A stretch of 64,000 bases of DNA from an uncultured bacterium. GTDB taxonomy: Bacteria > Bacillota > Clostridia > Lachnospirales > Lachnospiraceae. Location of the stretch: assembly GCA_947063875.1 (NCBI GenBank), contig CAMSTY010000002.1, positions 39,668 to 103,667 of the forward strand, written 5' to 3'. How positions within the stretch are numbered: the first letter of the stretch is position 1; every line of letters starts with the position of its first letter. The notes under the pieces are model-generated. The model was given only the letters and a program-made list of their open reading frames with translations, ran no database searches and was not told where the DNA came from. The translations under genes and the position numbers were made by a program. This document shows positions 1 through 9,800 of the stretch, one piece after another.

Positions 1-1
1 T

Positions 2-193
2 CAAAATGACACAGGCGATATCTGGCTGTCCTACAATGATAAAAACCAAAAAGAAGTTACTTTTATTGCCGACGGAAGCGAATGGACCCCCGACCCCGAG
101 GCAGTTATCACCTTAAACGACGCACTATCCTGCATCAGAGAATTTTTAAACACATATGAAAAGCCAACCTGCATCCAATGGCAGGAATTATAA
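2..193 (+). CDS. Imm1-like immunity protein, C-terminal end (partial)
   Basis: An open frame enters from the left edge and stops at a TAA at 191-193, giving 63 residues of a C-terminus. The end (ALSCIREFLNTYEKP, then CIQW) resembles the close of Imm1-type immunity proteins, which typically finish with a helix, an FL-(T/N)-x-(G/Y)-x-(R/K)-P stretch and a final tryptophan. Immunity proteins of this kind neutralise secreted polymorphic toxins in the cytoplasm. The toxin and the N-terminal part lie outside the window, so the family call rests only on the tail. It could be another small hypothetical protein. Confidence 0.45.
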   Translation, partial: QNDTGDIWLSYNDKNQKEVTFIADGSEWTPDPEAVITLNDALSCIREFLNTYEKPTCIQWQEL

Positions 194-280
194 CCCCCAA
201 CTTCCCAGTCCCTCTACCCAATCAACTCAAAAAGCAAAAATAAAACAAGAATAAAGCAAGGACACTTCTCCCCAAAGAAA

Positions 281-340
281 GAAAAACCCAAGAAAACCCA
301 AGAAAACCCAAGAAAACCCAAGAAAACCCAAGAAAACCCA
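281..340. repeat. 10-bp tandem repeat (AGAAAACCCA, six units)
   Basis: Five identical copies of AGAAAACCCA run head to tail, with a sixth, slightly different unit (GAAAAACCCA) at the left. It lies in the 419-bp gap between the immunity-gene tail and the lipoprotein. No coding frame uses it. A slipped-strand microsatellite-like tract is the simplest reading. Confidence 0.9.
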
Positions 341-360
341 GCATGTCAGAAACAAACAGT

Positions 361-555
361 TCCCAAAAAAGGTTCCCTGGGTTTGCATTTGCAGGAGGTG
401 TAGAAACTCTTAGCTTGCGGGAATCTGCGTTAGGAAGAAAAATCCAACTGTTTGAGCGAAGCGAGTTTTGGATTTTTCCTCCTGCACTTAGCAGATTTCC
501 GCAAGGTTAGAGTTTCTGCCTCCGAAACCGCAAACCCAGGGAACCTTTTTTGGGA
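361..555. repeat. Long imperfect inverted repeat (about 195 bp hairpin)
   Basis: The left arm starts with TCCCAAAAAAGGTTCCCTGG and the right arm ends with its complement, CCAGGGAACCTTTTTTGGGA. Inside, GTAGAAACTCT pairs with AGAGTTTCTGC, GCTTGCGG with CCGCAAG, and AAAATCCAA with TTGGATTTTT, around an apex containing GAGCGAAGCGAG. Arms are imperfect but continuous. It does not look like a simple terminator because it is about four times longer. It may be a non-autonomous mobile element or a structured RNA. Other long hairpins of similar architecture lie at 10515, 10965 and 62233. Confidence 0.8.
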
Positions 556-606
556 ACGTACCTTTCGAGATCACGTACCTCTCGAGACCACGTACCTCTC
601 GGGAAC
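556..606. repeat. 17-bp tandem repeat, three units
   Basis: Three consecutive 17-bp units begin with ACGTACCT and continue TTCGAGATC, CTCGAGACC and CTCGGGAAC. They abut the right arm of the long hairpin and end just before the lipoprotein stop codon. With the hairpin and the 10-bp repeat they fill the 194-612 gap. No gene was seen there. Confidence 0.8.
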
Positions 607-612
607 ACCACC

Positions 613-1902
613 CTACCAGGTTTTCTCCAACTCCATCTTAAAATCAACCTGGAAAGGATTATCCTCCCGTGTCTTAATCTCTTCATATATAGCCCGGCGT
701 TCTTCACTGTCTCCGCCAGCCCAATATTCATAACCGCGCAAATAACTATCAATCAGCTCATCCCAAGACTCAAACAGCGGCTGGATGGTCTGTGCGACCT
801 CCAGAGATTTGTCCAACGCTTCCTGCTCGGAGTAGTGGCCTGCGATGTAGTAATATCCAAGCAGATTCATCGCACGGCAGTAATCCCAGCCAGAGATGGC
901 ATCCGGACCAAACTCGGTGTACATGGCGTAGGCATTGGCATAGGACTGGGCCTCATCCTCATCAAAGCCATAGTCATTGGAGAGCATGGCAATCAGATCT
1001 TCCGAAGAGGTACTAGCAGAAACGCCGTTTTCTTCCAGAGTCTTCATCTCTTCCGCAAAATTGGTCCGATGGCCTTCGGCTAAGATCCATTCCAAGGTCT
1101 CGTCGGCACTGGCGCGGTCGGTTACATCCCACCATTCCGGGAGCATCTGCTGGACAACGGCCTGGGAATCGTCATTGGCCGGCAGGCCTCCGAATAGATT
1201 GTAGTCCCAGCTGTTTAAGTCGGTAAGAATCGCGTAGGAAGCATTGAACCAGCGGATGGTATCAGTCATCTCAGCAGAAAAGTTATTTTCTGCCTCAGGC
1301 GCTTCCTCATGGAATTTGGAACAGGAAGCCTTGAAGGAGGCGATGTCATCATCCGTCATCTTGTCTGCGATATAAGACATTGCATAGTAGGCATAGTCGG
1401 TTTCTCCATAGATCGTATAGGCATCTGCGGATTCGCCGCCGGCGTTCATCTTGCAGCGGACAGCGGTAATCCCGCTCATATCCGGAATGGCCGGGGCATC
1501 GGCATCGGTTTTGTCGGAGATCGCGTAGCTGGATTCAAACATTTCAATGACAGAATCCAGGGAATCGGCCATTTTGTTGGCGCCTGTTTTTGGGAACTGC
1601 GTGATAACAACGGCTTTATCACCCCTTTTGCTTCCGGCTCCCAGCCAGGAATCCATCTGCAGATCTTCTTCCTCCCAATCCTGATCCAGATAAATAGAGA
1701 CGGATTTGTCCGGAGATGAGAATTCTTTCATTTTAGAGAGGTAATCCTCCTCCGGGGATTTGTCGTCATTGGAACTGCCGGAATTATTGGAACTGCCGGC
1801 GTCGGATTTGCCAGAACCGCCACAACCCTGTAAAAGCAGCATGGAACAGATGGCAAGCAGACAGAAGATTAGCGCCCGATGCCGGAACTTTTTGTTGAAC
1901 AT
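613..1902 (-). CDS. DUF1266-type lipoprotein
   Basis: The 429-residue protein starts at ATG 1902, 8 bases after GAGGAG; an upstream extension of the frame has no ribosome site. Residues 1-27 form a lipoprotein signal ending in LLLQGCGG, so the mature protein would be lipid-anchored outside the membrane. A Ser/Gly/Asn/Asp-rich linker follows. The C-terminal 180 residues, with a WYNLFGG-like stretch (WDYNLFGG), a GWDYCRAMNLLG motif and a YLRGYEYW motif, match my recollection of DUF1266. That domain has no assigned activity. The middle (residues 60-220) looks like an extracellular PsbP/DUF-type beta domain but I do not recognise it. The gene lies downstream of the 2012-2629 gene on the same strand, with a hairpin between them. 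Confidence 0.75.
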   Translation of the reverse strand: MFNKKFRHRALIFCLLAICSMLLLQGCGGSGKSDAGSSNNSGSSNDDKSPEEDYLSKMKEFSSPDKSVSIYLDQDWEEEDLQMDSWLGAGSKRGDKAVVITQFPKTGANKMADSLDSVIEMFESSYAISDKTDADAPAIPDMSGITAVRCKMNAGGESADAYTIYGETDYAYYAMSYIADKMTDDDIASFKASCSKFHEEAPEAENNFSAEMTDTIRWFNASYAILTDLNSWDYNLFGGLPANDDSQAVVQQMLPEWWDVTDRASADETLEWILAEGHRTNFAEEMKTLEENGVSASTSSEDLIAMLSNDYGFDEDEAQSYANAYAMYTEFGPDAISGWDYCRAMNLLGYYYIAGHYSEQEALDKSLEVAQTIQPLFESWDELIDSYLRGYEYWAGGDSEERRAIYEEIKTREDNPFQVDFKMELEKTW

Positions 1903-1950
1903 AACTTTTTCTCCTCTTTTAAGTATTGTAGTAGTGAAATCAATTGACAG

Positions 1951-1996
1951 AAGAAAAGCCAGCATCCAGCGGAAAACGTGAAGCTGGGATGCTGGC
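1951..1996 (-). terminator. Terminator-like hairpin between two minus-strand genes
   Basis: GCCAGCATCCAGC (1958-1970) pairs with GCTGGGATGCTGGC (1983-1996). Read on the minus strand, the stem is followed by TTTTCTTCTG. It lies just after the stop of the 2012-2629 gene and 49 bases before the lipoprotein start, so it may end the first gene or attenuate the second. Confidence 0.7.
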
Positions 1997-2011
1997 CTTT
2001 CGTGATGAGTC

Positions 2012-2629
2012 TTAATGACTGGCGTAGTAGTCGTCAAACAGTTTGTTGACAGCAGTATGGGTATCGCCGCAGATGGAGGGAAGATCTCCGCCCCAGGCAG
2101 CGCCGGCCTGCTCAAAACCTTTTTCTACGGCAGCCTGCATCTTCTTCATAGTCTCAACGTCGTCACCGGCTACAGCGGCAGCGAAATCGAAGATACGCTG
2201 AGAAGTCTGCTTAACGCCCCAAAAACCATCCTCAGAAATTGCCTGCTCGGCTTCGGCTTTTGTCTTGGCATCCACAGTGTAGTTGCCGCTGGCCATGAAT
2301 TTCCAGAAGTTGTCGCCCTGAAGGGAGGCAGCGGTAATGCCCTGCTTCTGGAACGTCTGGGTCATCATATTGGTGAAACGGGACATCTGGCTGTCCAGAT
2401 CATCCTTTAAACTTTTAACCAGTGCAGCGCGGTCGGAATCACTCATTTTGGTGACGTCGGAACCCTGGCTGAATTCAACACGGTCTACATCCGGTGCAGT
2501 AGTCTGCGTGGTGGCTTCAGTGGCGTTCCCAGAAGCCTTTGCGGATGTGCTGTTGACGGAACTGGTCTGTGTGGACCGGCTATTCTGTGAATATTGCCGG
2601 ACAACATAATCCTGGCTGTTAACCTGCAT
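2012..2629 (-). CDS. Conserved hypothetical protein, possibly DUF5610-like
   Basis: This 205-residue protein has no signal peptide or membrane segment. Residues 1-55 are low complexity (Ser/Thr/Ala/Gln) and probably disordered. The C-terminal 90 residues contain TSQRIFDFAAAVAGDD, AVEKGFEQAGAAWGG and a final helix, a pattern I associate with the DUF5610 group of uncharacterised helical proteins. The N-terminus (MQVNSQDYVV) resembles small proteins found near flagellar or cell-surface genes, but no such neighbours are present. It is divergent from ackA. I do not assign a function. Confidence 0.6.
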   Translation of the reverse strand: MQVNSQDYVVRQYSQNSRSTQTSSVNSTSAKASGNATEATTQTTAPDVDRVEFSQGSDVTKMSDSDRAALVKSLKDDLDSQMSRFTNMMTQTFQKQGITAASLQGDNFWKFMASGNYTVDAKTKAEAEQAISEDGFWGVKQTSQRIFDFAAAVAGDDVETMKKMQAAVEKGFEQAGAAWGGDLPSICGDTHTAVNKLFDDYYASH

Positions 2630-2777
2630 AGAAAAGTCCTCCTTTTTCCTTTTTGCTTATTTTATGGGTATACCATTTATAAACTATATCGGCATTTTAA
2701 GGAAAAACTAAAGAGCATCAAGAAAAAATTGTTTCGTCAGATGGCTGAATATCAGCAGAAATCGGGAAAAGCGTAAC

Positions 2778-2806
2778 TTGCAATCGGCAGAGGGACATGA
2801 TAGAAT
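2778..2806 (+). promoter_or_regulatory. Promoter of ackA
   Basis: TTGCAA (2778-2783) and TAGAAT (2801-2806) are separated by exactly 17 bases, with the acetate kinase start 48 bases downstream of the -10. This is a good match to a housekeeping sigma-A promoter. Confidence 0.7.
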
Positions 2807-2853
2807 GTGGTAAAACTGAATTTTCCGGATGGGGAGGAGGAAGACATCTTATT

Positions 2854-4080
2854 ATGAAGATATTGGTGATCAATAGCGGGAGTTCTTCTTTGAAATTCCA
2901 GGTCATTGACTCGGAGAGCGAGGAAGTTTTGGCAAAAGGCTTATGTGAGCGAATCGGCATTGACGGCAGCTTTACCTATCGGACCTCAAGGGGAGTTTCC
3001 ATCCGGGAGAGCGTGAAGATGGAGAACCACACGCAGGCAGTCCATACTCTTTTGGATATGCTGGTGGACGCAGGGAAAGGCGTGGTTGGCAGCTTCCGGG
3101 AGATTGATGTGATCGGGCACCGCCTGGTGCATGGCGGAGAAAGGTTTACCGGTTCTGTGGTAATCACAGACGAGGTGATTGAGGCGATGACGGAGTGCAA
3201 CGACCTGGCGCCGCTTCACAATCCGGCGAACCTGGTAGGGGTGGAGGCATGCCAAAGGCTGATGCCGGAGACTTTGATGGTAGGTGTGTTTGACACGGCA
3301 TTTAATCAGACGATGGAGCCGAAGGCTTTTTTATATGGCCTTCCCTACCGCTATTATGAAAAATACAAGATTCGTCGTTATGGCTTTCACGGAATCAGCC
3401 ATAAATACGTATCGCAGCGGGCGGCGGAGTTTCTGGGACAGAACCCCAGGCAGGTGAAGACGATTGTCTGCCACTTGGGAAATGGCGCCAGCATCAGTGC
3501 GGTTAAATATGGTCAGGTTATTGACAATTCCATGGGTTTCACCCCTCTGGAGGGCCTGGTGATGGGAACCCGGTGTGGGGATGTGGACCCGGGGGCGCTG
3601 GAGTTTCTGGCAAAGAAAGAGAATCTGGACTTCTCGCAGATCATGGCGATTCTGAACCAGGAGTCGGGAGTGCTGGGGATTTCCAAGAACTATTCCAGTG
3701 ATTTCCGGGAACTGAAAGATGCGGAGATCAAATACAACGAGAAGGCCGCTCTGGCCCGGGAGATTTTTGCCTATAAGGTGGCGAAATATGTGGGGAGTTA
3801 TGCGGCGGCGATGAATGGGGTCGATAACATTGTGTTTACGGCCGGGGTAGGAGAAAACGATTCGGACATCCGGCAGGAGATCTGTAATTACCTGGAATTT
3901 TTAGGAATCCATATTGACGAGGTGAGGAACCGGGATCAGGGGGAGGCGTTTCGGATCACAGACGGGGCCTCCCGGGTGAATGTCCTGGTGGTCCGCACCA
4001 ATGAGGAACTGGAGATTGCGCGGGAGGCGGCAGCGGTAGCGCAAGAAATTACACAAGAAATTTCAAAGAAAAAATCTTGA
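2854..4080 (+). CDS. ackA: Acetate kinase
   Basis: AckA interconverts acetyl phosphate + ADP and acetate + ATP in the cytoplasm. It is the substrate-level phosphorylation step of acetate fermentation. The 408-residue length is normal for the family. Hallmarks are INSGSSSLK at residues 5-13, the GHRLVHGGE stretch, FDTAFH-like FDTAFN, GFHGISHKYV, the CHLGNGAS phosphate loop, MGTRCGDVDPG and the adenine-site AGVGEN. Start ATG 2854 follows GGGAGGAGG; upstream codons in frame precede this site and are not family-like. The usual partner pta is not adjacent, so the gene has its own promoter and terminator. Confidence 0.97.
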   Translation: MKILVINSGSSSLKFQVIDSESEEVLAKGLCERIGIDGSFTYRTSRGVSIRESVKMENHTQAVHTLLDMLVDAGKGVVGSFREIDVIGHRLVHGGERFTGSVVITDEVIEAMTECNDLAPLHNPANLVGVEACQRLMPETLMVGVFDTAFNQTMEPKAFLYGLPYRYYEKYKIRRYGFHGISHKYVSQRAAEFLGQNPRQVKTIVCHLGNGASISAVKYGQVIDNSMGFTPLEGLVMGTRCGDVDPGALEFLAKKENLDFSQIMAILNQESGVLGISKNYSSDFRELKDAEIKYNEKAALAREIFAYKVAKYVGSYAAAMNGVDNIVFTAGVGENDSDIRQEICNYLEFLGIHIDEVRNRDQGEAFRITDGASRVNVLVVRTNEELEIAREAAAVAQEITQEISKKKS

Positions 4081-4105
4081 TTTTTTCTCTTATGCCTATT
4101 ATAAT
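4077..4105 (+). promoter_or_regulatory. Promoter for the YitT-family gene
   Basis: TTGATT (4077-4082, starting inside the ackA stop codon) and TATAAT (4100-4105) are 17 bases apart. The transcript would run through the hairpin at 4123-4174 before reaching the coding region, so that hairpin could act either as the ackA terminator or as a leader attenuator. Confidence 0.55.
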
Positions 4106-4122
4106 GAAAATGTATTAGGCAA

Positions 4123-4174
4123 ACGCCTCGATCCACGTCTGTCAGGGAAAATTCTCTGTCAGGCGTATTTTTTT
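4123..4174 (+). terminator. Intrinsic terminator after ackA
   Basis: ACGCCT (4123-4128) pairs with AGGCGT (4161-4166), with an inner CTGTCAGGG/TCTCTGTCAG stem, followed by ATTTTTTT. The position fits the end of the ackA transcript. Confidence 0.65.
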
Positions 4175-4240
4175 GGTTCTGTTTCGGAGCGATCCGGATA
4201 CGCGCAGAATGTGGAAAATTCAGGAGGACATTGAGAAAAG

Positions 4241-5113
4241 ATGGGGAAGAAAGCAGGTTTATTTCATACTCCAAGGATGCTGGCGATGGTATTGGCGGGA
4301 AATATGTTATACGCTCTGGCTGTGAAGCTGTTTCTTTTGCCGGCAGGACTTGTGACAGGGGGGACTACAGGAATCGCACTGGCGATGAATCACAGCCTGG
4401 GAATACCGGTGTCTCTGTTTGTTCTGGTATTTAATATTTTGATGCTGGCGGCAGGTTATGTCCTGTTAGGGAAAACCTTTGCAATCACGACACTGATCAG
4501 CACATTTACTTATCCGATAGCGTTGGAATTGTTTGACCGGCTGCTGGGAGATCTGGTGATTACGCAGGATATTTTATTGTGCACCCTGTTTTCTGGCCTG
4601 GGGATCGGACTGTCTTTGGGAATTGTAATCCGTGCGGGCGCGTCAACCGGCGGCATGGATATCCCGCCGCTGGTGCTGAACCGTTATTTCCGGATTCCGG
4701 TATCTGTCAGTCTCTATGTGTTTGACTTTTGTATCCTGTTGGCGCAGGCTTTCTGGAGTACATCGGAGAAGCTTTTGTACGGCATTCTGCTGGTGCTGAC
4801 TTATACGGTGGTGCTGGATAAACTGATGCTGATGGGGACAGCGCGCACGGAGGTAAAGGTAGTGACGCGTTATCCTGAAAAAGTCCGGGATGCTATCTTG
4901 CGGCAGCTGGATCGCGGAGTGACGATGATCTACGGCGAGGGAGGTTATCTGCATCAGGAGACGCAGATGATTTTCAGTGTAATCTCAAACCGGGAACTTC
5001 CTCAGGTTGAGAAGCTGATTCGCGGGATTGACCCGGAAAGCTTTCTGGTGGTCAGCCGGGTCAGCGAGGTGCGGGGCCGGGGATTCTCCATGAGTAAGAA
5101 ATATTATTCATGA
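4241..5113 (+). CDS. YitT family membrane protein
   Basis: This 290-residue protein has five or six hydrophobic segments in the first 190 residues (YitT/DUF161 region), with the conserved LPAGLVTGGTTGIA stretch near residue 35 and GASTGGMDI near residue 125. A soluble DUF2179 domain closes it (VKVVTRYPEKV to SFLVVSRVSEVRGRGF). The family sits in the cytoplasmic membrane and has no firmly established activity. ATG 4241 is 12 bases after AGGAGG. It is convergent with the Hsp70-like gene. Confidence 0.9.
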   Translation: MGKKAGLFHTPRMLAMVLAGNMLYALAVKLFLLPAGLVTGGTTGIALAMNHSLGIPVSLFVLVFNILMLAAGYVLLGKTFAITTLISTFTYPIALELFDRLLGDLVITQDILLCTLFSGLGIGLSLGIVIRAGASTGGMDIPPLVLNRYFRIPVSVSLYVFDFCILLAQAFWSTSEKLLYGILLVLTYTVVLDKLMLMGTARTEVKVVTRYPEKVRDAILRQLDRGVTMIYGEGGYLHQETQMIFSVISNRELPQVEKLIRGIDPESFLVVSRVSEVRGRGFSMSKKYYS

Positions 5114-5139
5114 TTTTGATAATGATTTTCAATTTTTGG

Positions 5140-5168
5140 ATAAAACGAGGAGCCGGTTACGGCTCCTC
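5140..5168 (-). terminator. Terminator overlapping the hscC stop codon
   Basis: GAGGAGCC (5147-5154) and GGCTCCTC (5161-5168) form a perfect 8-bp stem with a 6-base loop containing the stop codon of the minus-strand gene. On that strand the stem is followed by GTTTTATCC. It also faces the end of the YitT gene and could serve both. Confidence 0.75.
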
Positions 5169-6848
5169 CATCATTTCAAGAAATTCTTTAAAGGCGTTTT
5201 TGGCTTCTTCTATGATTCCCTGATCGTAGGTGTTCAATGCTTTTTCAAATTTGCGGATCGCAGATTCCACAAACAGACGGTCTTCTCCCAGGCTTTCTTC
5301 ATAGATGCGTTCCCCCCTCAACAGCAGGTATTTGTTTTCTTCCCGGTCTCTGGGATGGATTTTCAGGTAGGAAAGTGTCTTTAGCCGTTCTTCGATCTCC
5401 TCCGGCGTCATATCGATATCCCGGCCGAAGAACACTTTTTTCATCACATTCTGGTTGGAGACGACCTTGACCTCTACCTCCAGAAGAGAGTTGATATCAT
5501 AAGTATAAGTGACGTCAACGGCCTCCTGACCGGCTTTGGCAGCAGGGATATCGATCAGCAGTTCGCCCAGGGACAGGTTGTTGGCTGCAAAGCGGCTTTC
5601 TCCTTGCAGGACGTTGACGCGGATCTTATCCTGGTTGTCGCGCACGGTATAGAGGCGTTCCGTACGGCTGGCCGGAATTACGGTGTTGCGTTCGATAATG
5701 GGGCAGAAGACGCCGTTCTCGTAGCGGTTATCGGCCCATTCCCGGACCACCTCAGTCCCCAGAGTGAAGGGGCAGACATCGGTCAGGATGACTTCTTTGA
5801 TTGCCTCCTTGCGTTCTTTCATGGCGCCCTGAATGGCAGCGCCGAGAGCGACGGCTTCATCCGGGTTGATATTGGTATCCGGCAGCATTTTGAAAAGCTT
5901 GCTCACAAAGCGGCGCACGATAGGGCTCTTGGTGGCGCCGCCGACCAAAACCACCTTATCAATATCCGACAGGCGTACGTGGGCGTCTGCCAGGCTGCGC
6001 TTTACCGGTTTGCGGATGCGTTCCAGAAGATCATTACAGGCTTCTTCATATTTGGCCAGATCTACCTCTAATTCATAGGTTTCCTCATCAATCCGGCAGC
6101 GCATCATGGATACGCGTTTATCCGAGAAACCCAGCTTGCACTGTTCTGCCTGTTTGTGAATGTGCCGCAGAACCTTTTCATTCAGTGACAGGCGGTCCAG
6201 CTGCGGATACTTGTCAAAAAACATGGTTTCCAACACGGCTGTGAAATCCTCGCCGCCCAGGAAGTTGTCTCCGGCTACGGCACGCACCTCTAAGATTGTG
6301 TCGAATAACTCCAGGATTGAGACGTCGAAGGTACCGCCCCCCAGGTCAAATACCAGGAAACGGGCGGAATCGTGATTCTGATACAACCCATAGGCGATAG
6401 CGGCAGCCGTGGGTTCGCTGATAATTCGTTCTACCTTCAGGCCGGCCATTTCTCCGGCCCGTTTCGTAGCCTTGCGCCGCTGGTCGTTAAAGTAGGCAGG
6501 GACGCTGATGACGGCTTCCGTCACCTCCTCACCAAGGTAGCTTTCTGCGTCCTCTTTAAGGACGCGCAGCACCAGGGCAGACAGCTCTTCTGCCAGAAAT
6601 GTTTTGTGAAGCAGCTGAAACTGCTTTTTGCTGCCCATATCCCGCTTGAATACGGAGGCAGCGCTGCCAGGATAAAGCAGGCTGCGCTCCACGGCGGATT
6701 CTCCCACATAGACCTGCTCCTCTTCATCGATGCTGACGACAGAAGGAGTCAGATGCTTGCCGAGCCGGTTGGGAATAATTTTCGGCCCGTCTTCCGTAAA
6801 GCAGGCCACCAGGCTGTTGGTGGTCCCAAGATCAATTCCGATAATCAT
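5157..6848 (-). CDS. hscC: Hsp70 family chaperone, HscC-like
   Basis: The protein is an ATP-dependent Hsp70-type chaperone of 563 residues, shorter than DnaK (about 610-640) and in the range of HscC. The ATPase domain is complete: IGIDLGTTNS at residue 3, FNDQRRKATKRAGEMAGL, EPTAAAIAYG, the FDLGGGTFDVS phosphate loop and VVLVGGATKSP. A substrate-binding domain follows, and the helical lid is reduced. It starts 25 bases after the stop of the large J-like/TPR gene, so the two are probably one transcript and the upstream protein is its likely co-chaperone. The family name rests on length, motif order and partner type. Confidence 0.88.
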   Translation of the reverse strand: MIIGIDLGTTNSLVACFTEDGPKIIPNRLGKHLTPSVVSIDEEEQVYVGESAVERSLLYPGSAASVFKRDMGSKKQFQLLHKTFLAEELSALVLRVLKEDAESYLGEEVTEAVISVPAYFNDQRRKATKRAGEMAGLKVERIISEPTAAAIAYGLYQNHDSARFLVFDLGGGTFDVSILELFDTILEVRAVAGDNFLGGEDFTAVLETMFFDKYPQLDRLSLNEKVLRHIHKQAEQCKLGFSDKRVSMMRCRIDEETYELEVDLAKYEEACNDLLERIRKPVKRSLADAHVRLSDIDKVVLVGGATKSPIVRRFVSKLFKMLPDTNINPDEAVALGAAIQGAMKERKEAIKEVILTDVCPFTLGTEVVREWADNRYENGVFCPIIERNTVIPASRTERLYTVRDNQDKIRVNVLQGESRFAANNLSLGELLIDIPAAKAGQEAVDVTYTYDINSLLEVEVKVVSNQNVMKKVFFGRDIDMTPEEIEERLKTLSYLKIHPRDREENKYLLLRGERIYEESLGEDRLFVESAIRKFEKALNTYDQGIIEEAKNAFKEFLEMMEEP

Positions 6849-6873
6849 AATCTGCCTTTCTATTGTGTCGATA

Positions 6874-9800
6874 TTACTTTTTCTTTGCCAATTGTTTCTG
6901 TAGATGGGTCAGTGTGGCCCGTGCGGTGATGCTGTGAGGATTCACTTCCAGAGTCTTTTCGTAGTAGGCAACTGCCTGCCCATAATCTTCGATGGCCTCA
7001 TAGTACATAGCCAGGTACAGATAACCTTCAAAGCATACCTGATGACGGCATTGCCGACAGCGCAGGCATTCGTTCATCTGGCGAAAATAACTCAGGCCCT
7101 TTTCTGTCTCGCCCAGACAGATGTAGATCCAGGCGTGGCGCATCAGACGGGCCGGCCGGTAAGGCCGGTAGTTCAGGTAAATCTCCTCAGAGGCCCATTT
7201 GGTACGGGAAAAATGTTCTAAGGATTTTTGCGCATGCAGTTTGGCGTCTTTAAAACGCCTCATGCGGAAGCAAAGGGAAGCCAGTTCCCATTCCAGTTCA
7301 TGCAGTTCGTCGGGATCTGTCTCGATGGCCAAGGCTTTCAGATAACAGGCCTCCGCTTTTTTAAAGTCCATCAGCTGATCTTTGTAGTAGGAGGCAAGAT
7401 CGCTGTAGCGGTCTGATTTCTGTTCTTTTTTGGCAGCCTGAACCCCCTTTTTGTAAGTAAGCAACGCGCGGGCGGTATGTCCCTGCAGGTACTGCACATC
7501 ACCGATACGGGCGTAGTAGGAGTTATTGTCCGGGTCCTTTTCAAAATATTTTATCGCCTGTTTATAATCTCCCAGATAGCGGTATAAAAAACCGAGTTCC
7601 TTGAAAATGGTCTTGTCTTCCGGTTCGTTTTTCAGATTTTCCTGGTAGCACTCGATCGATTTCTGGTAGTCGCCCAATGCTTCGTAGCAGTCGGCGAGGT
7701 TGCTGTAGGGAAGCTGGCTTTTCTTATCTCCCAGATGCTCGAGCGCCTGTTCAAAATAGGAGATGGCTTTTCGGAAATCCCCGAGACGCTCATAGCAGCA
7801 GCCGATATTGTTGTAGATCACCCACTCATCCGGGCCATACTTTAAGGCTTCTTCAAAATCACGGATGGCTTCGTCAATGTCCATGTTGTGCATATAGAAC
7901 AAACCACGATGAACGAGATCATGGCAGGTGGGGCGGGCATTGATCTGCCGGTCCATGTAGGCGACTGCTTTCTGGAAATCTTCGGGATTATTTTCGTCCT
8001 GATAGCGTTCTTTATAATAGTCAGCCAGCTTTTCGCAGGCCTCCCGGTGGATCTCCTTATGCTTGAGGGCCTCTTCATAGCATTCCATGGCCAATACTTT
8101 CATGCCGAGCGCTTCCTGGCACAAACCGGTATTGTAATGAAGGACCGCAGAATCTTCATATTGCTGCCTGGCGACCGCATAATCCGCCAGGGCCGCCTTA
8201 TATTTCCCGTGATCCAAATGGATATGGCCGCGGATCATCCGATACTGCATCCGGTCAGGATTCTGCTCAATGGCAGTGGAAAGATGCGCAAGCGCTTTTT
8301 CCAGGTCATTGTTATCCCAGTGCAGAAGTCCGATTTCGTACTCAATTTCAGATAAGTCTTCGATATCCGTATCCGGATTCTCCCGCTCGGAAAAAAGAGC
8401 AGAGGCAAGCGGAAAGATTTTTTCCCGATCCTGCCGGTTTTCTGCCAGGTTGCGCAGGATCTTGACTTCGTAAAGGCGCAGGCAGGGACTGAATTCCACC
8501 TGGTTTTCCCGCGCGCGGTCCAGCACGCCCTTGGCATCCTGGAACTGGTCATGATAGAAAAATACCTGGGCGGCAAGCAGGTACGGCTTGTAATGGCCGG
8601 CGAAAATGTTGATTGCGTTATAATAGTCGTCAACGACCTGCTGCCCTTTGCGCAACTCGTAAGCCGCTTCCTGCCTCTGGACATAAGCGGGATAATACCC
8701 TCCGTCCTCAGCGATTACCTGGTCGCAGGCATCGATACAGCGTTCGTATTCTTCATATTGGAAAAGGAGGTAAGCCTTATACTGCATGGCAGCCAGCTTG
8801 TCACGCAGGTTTGTGGCAGCACTTGCGGCAGTCTCTACATACTGCAAGGATTTTTCCTGATCCTTTAGTTCGTGGTAGCATCCGCTCAAAAGATGGCATG
8901 CCTGGAATTCGCGAGAGATACGTTTGCGGTTTTCCTCGGAGCCATCATCCGTCGTCTGGCGGATCAGTTCCAGCCAGCGCAGGAGGTGGGGAAGCGCCTG
9001 GGTATAACGATCGATCCGGTAAAGCAGGCGGCCGTAAAGATTCTCATAAGAATACTCGGTCTCGTCATCAAACGAAAACTGGTCCAGCAGTGCGACGGCA
9101 TCTTCCGGGCGTTCATTCTGGAACAGGCACCATCCCAACTCAATGGTATCATTTTTACGGGTGGTTTCGTCAATGTCCGGGTTGTCTAAGGATGCCTGAT
9201 ATTCCTGGATAAGGGCATCATTGGTAAAACTCATCAATGCCAGGACTTCCTCATCCTGCCCGTCCATATCCAGAAGCTGCAGCATCCGCTCTTTGGCTTC
9301 ATAGTACTCCTTTTTGTCAATCAGGTAACGCACCATGCCAAGCTTGGCCATATAATGGGTAGGAAGCCGGTCCAGAAGCTGCTGCCAGAGTCCGGCGGCT
9401 TTTTCTTTCTCGTCCAGGGCCCAGTAGGCAAACGCACAGTAGAGAAGGACATAGTCATCCGCGTCGGCAGAGGCTGTGAGCCGGTCGGCCAGTGTCCGGG
9501 CAGTGTCAGCCAGCAGCCGGAATGAACTGCTTTCCCGACTGGTGGAATATGTGAGATCATCCGCAGAAGCAGCACCGGCAAGCTTTACCGCGCAGATCAT
9601 GCCTTCGGCCAGAATACGGGCATTCTCCTCCGGATTGTCCGGTTGCGCCAGTTTGTTTTCACGGAAGGTTTCTAAAGCATCGGTAAGAATTCGCAGCCGT
9701 TCCGCATCCTCGTAAGGATGATAAAGCCGGAAGGCAGCCAGTTCATCCAGCTTTGCCGAGCAACCCTCCAGCTGCCGCTGGCTGATCTGCCGCCGGAGGG

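Noticed and set aside
281..340. Short direct repeats considered as a CRISPR array
   Set aside because: Units are 10 bp, contiguous and lack spacers, and no cas gene is near.
1760..1981. Short plus-strand frames over the lipoprotein region
   Set aside because: They are shadows of the minus-strand lipoprotein, which has a clear signal peptide and ribosome site.
4077..4240. Riboswitch before the YitT-family gene
   Set aside because: A promoter and a terminator-like hairpin are present, but no known aptamer features were recognised and the hairpin is adequately explained as the ackA terminator.
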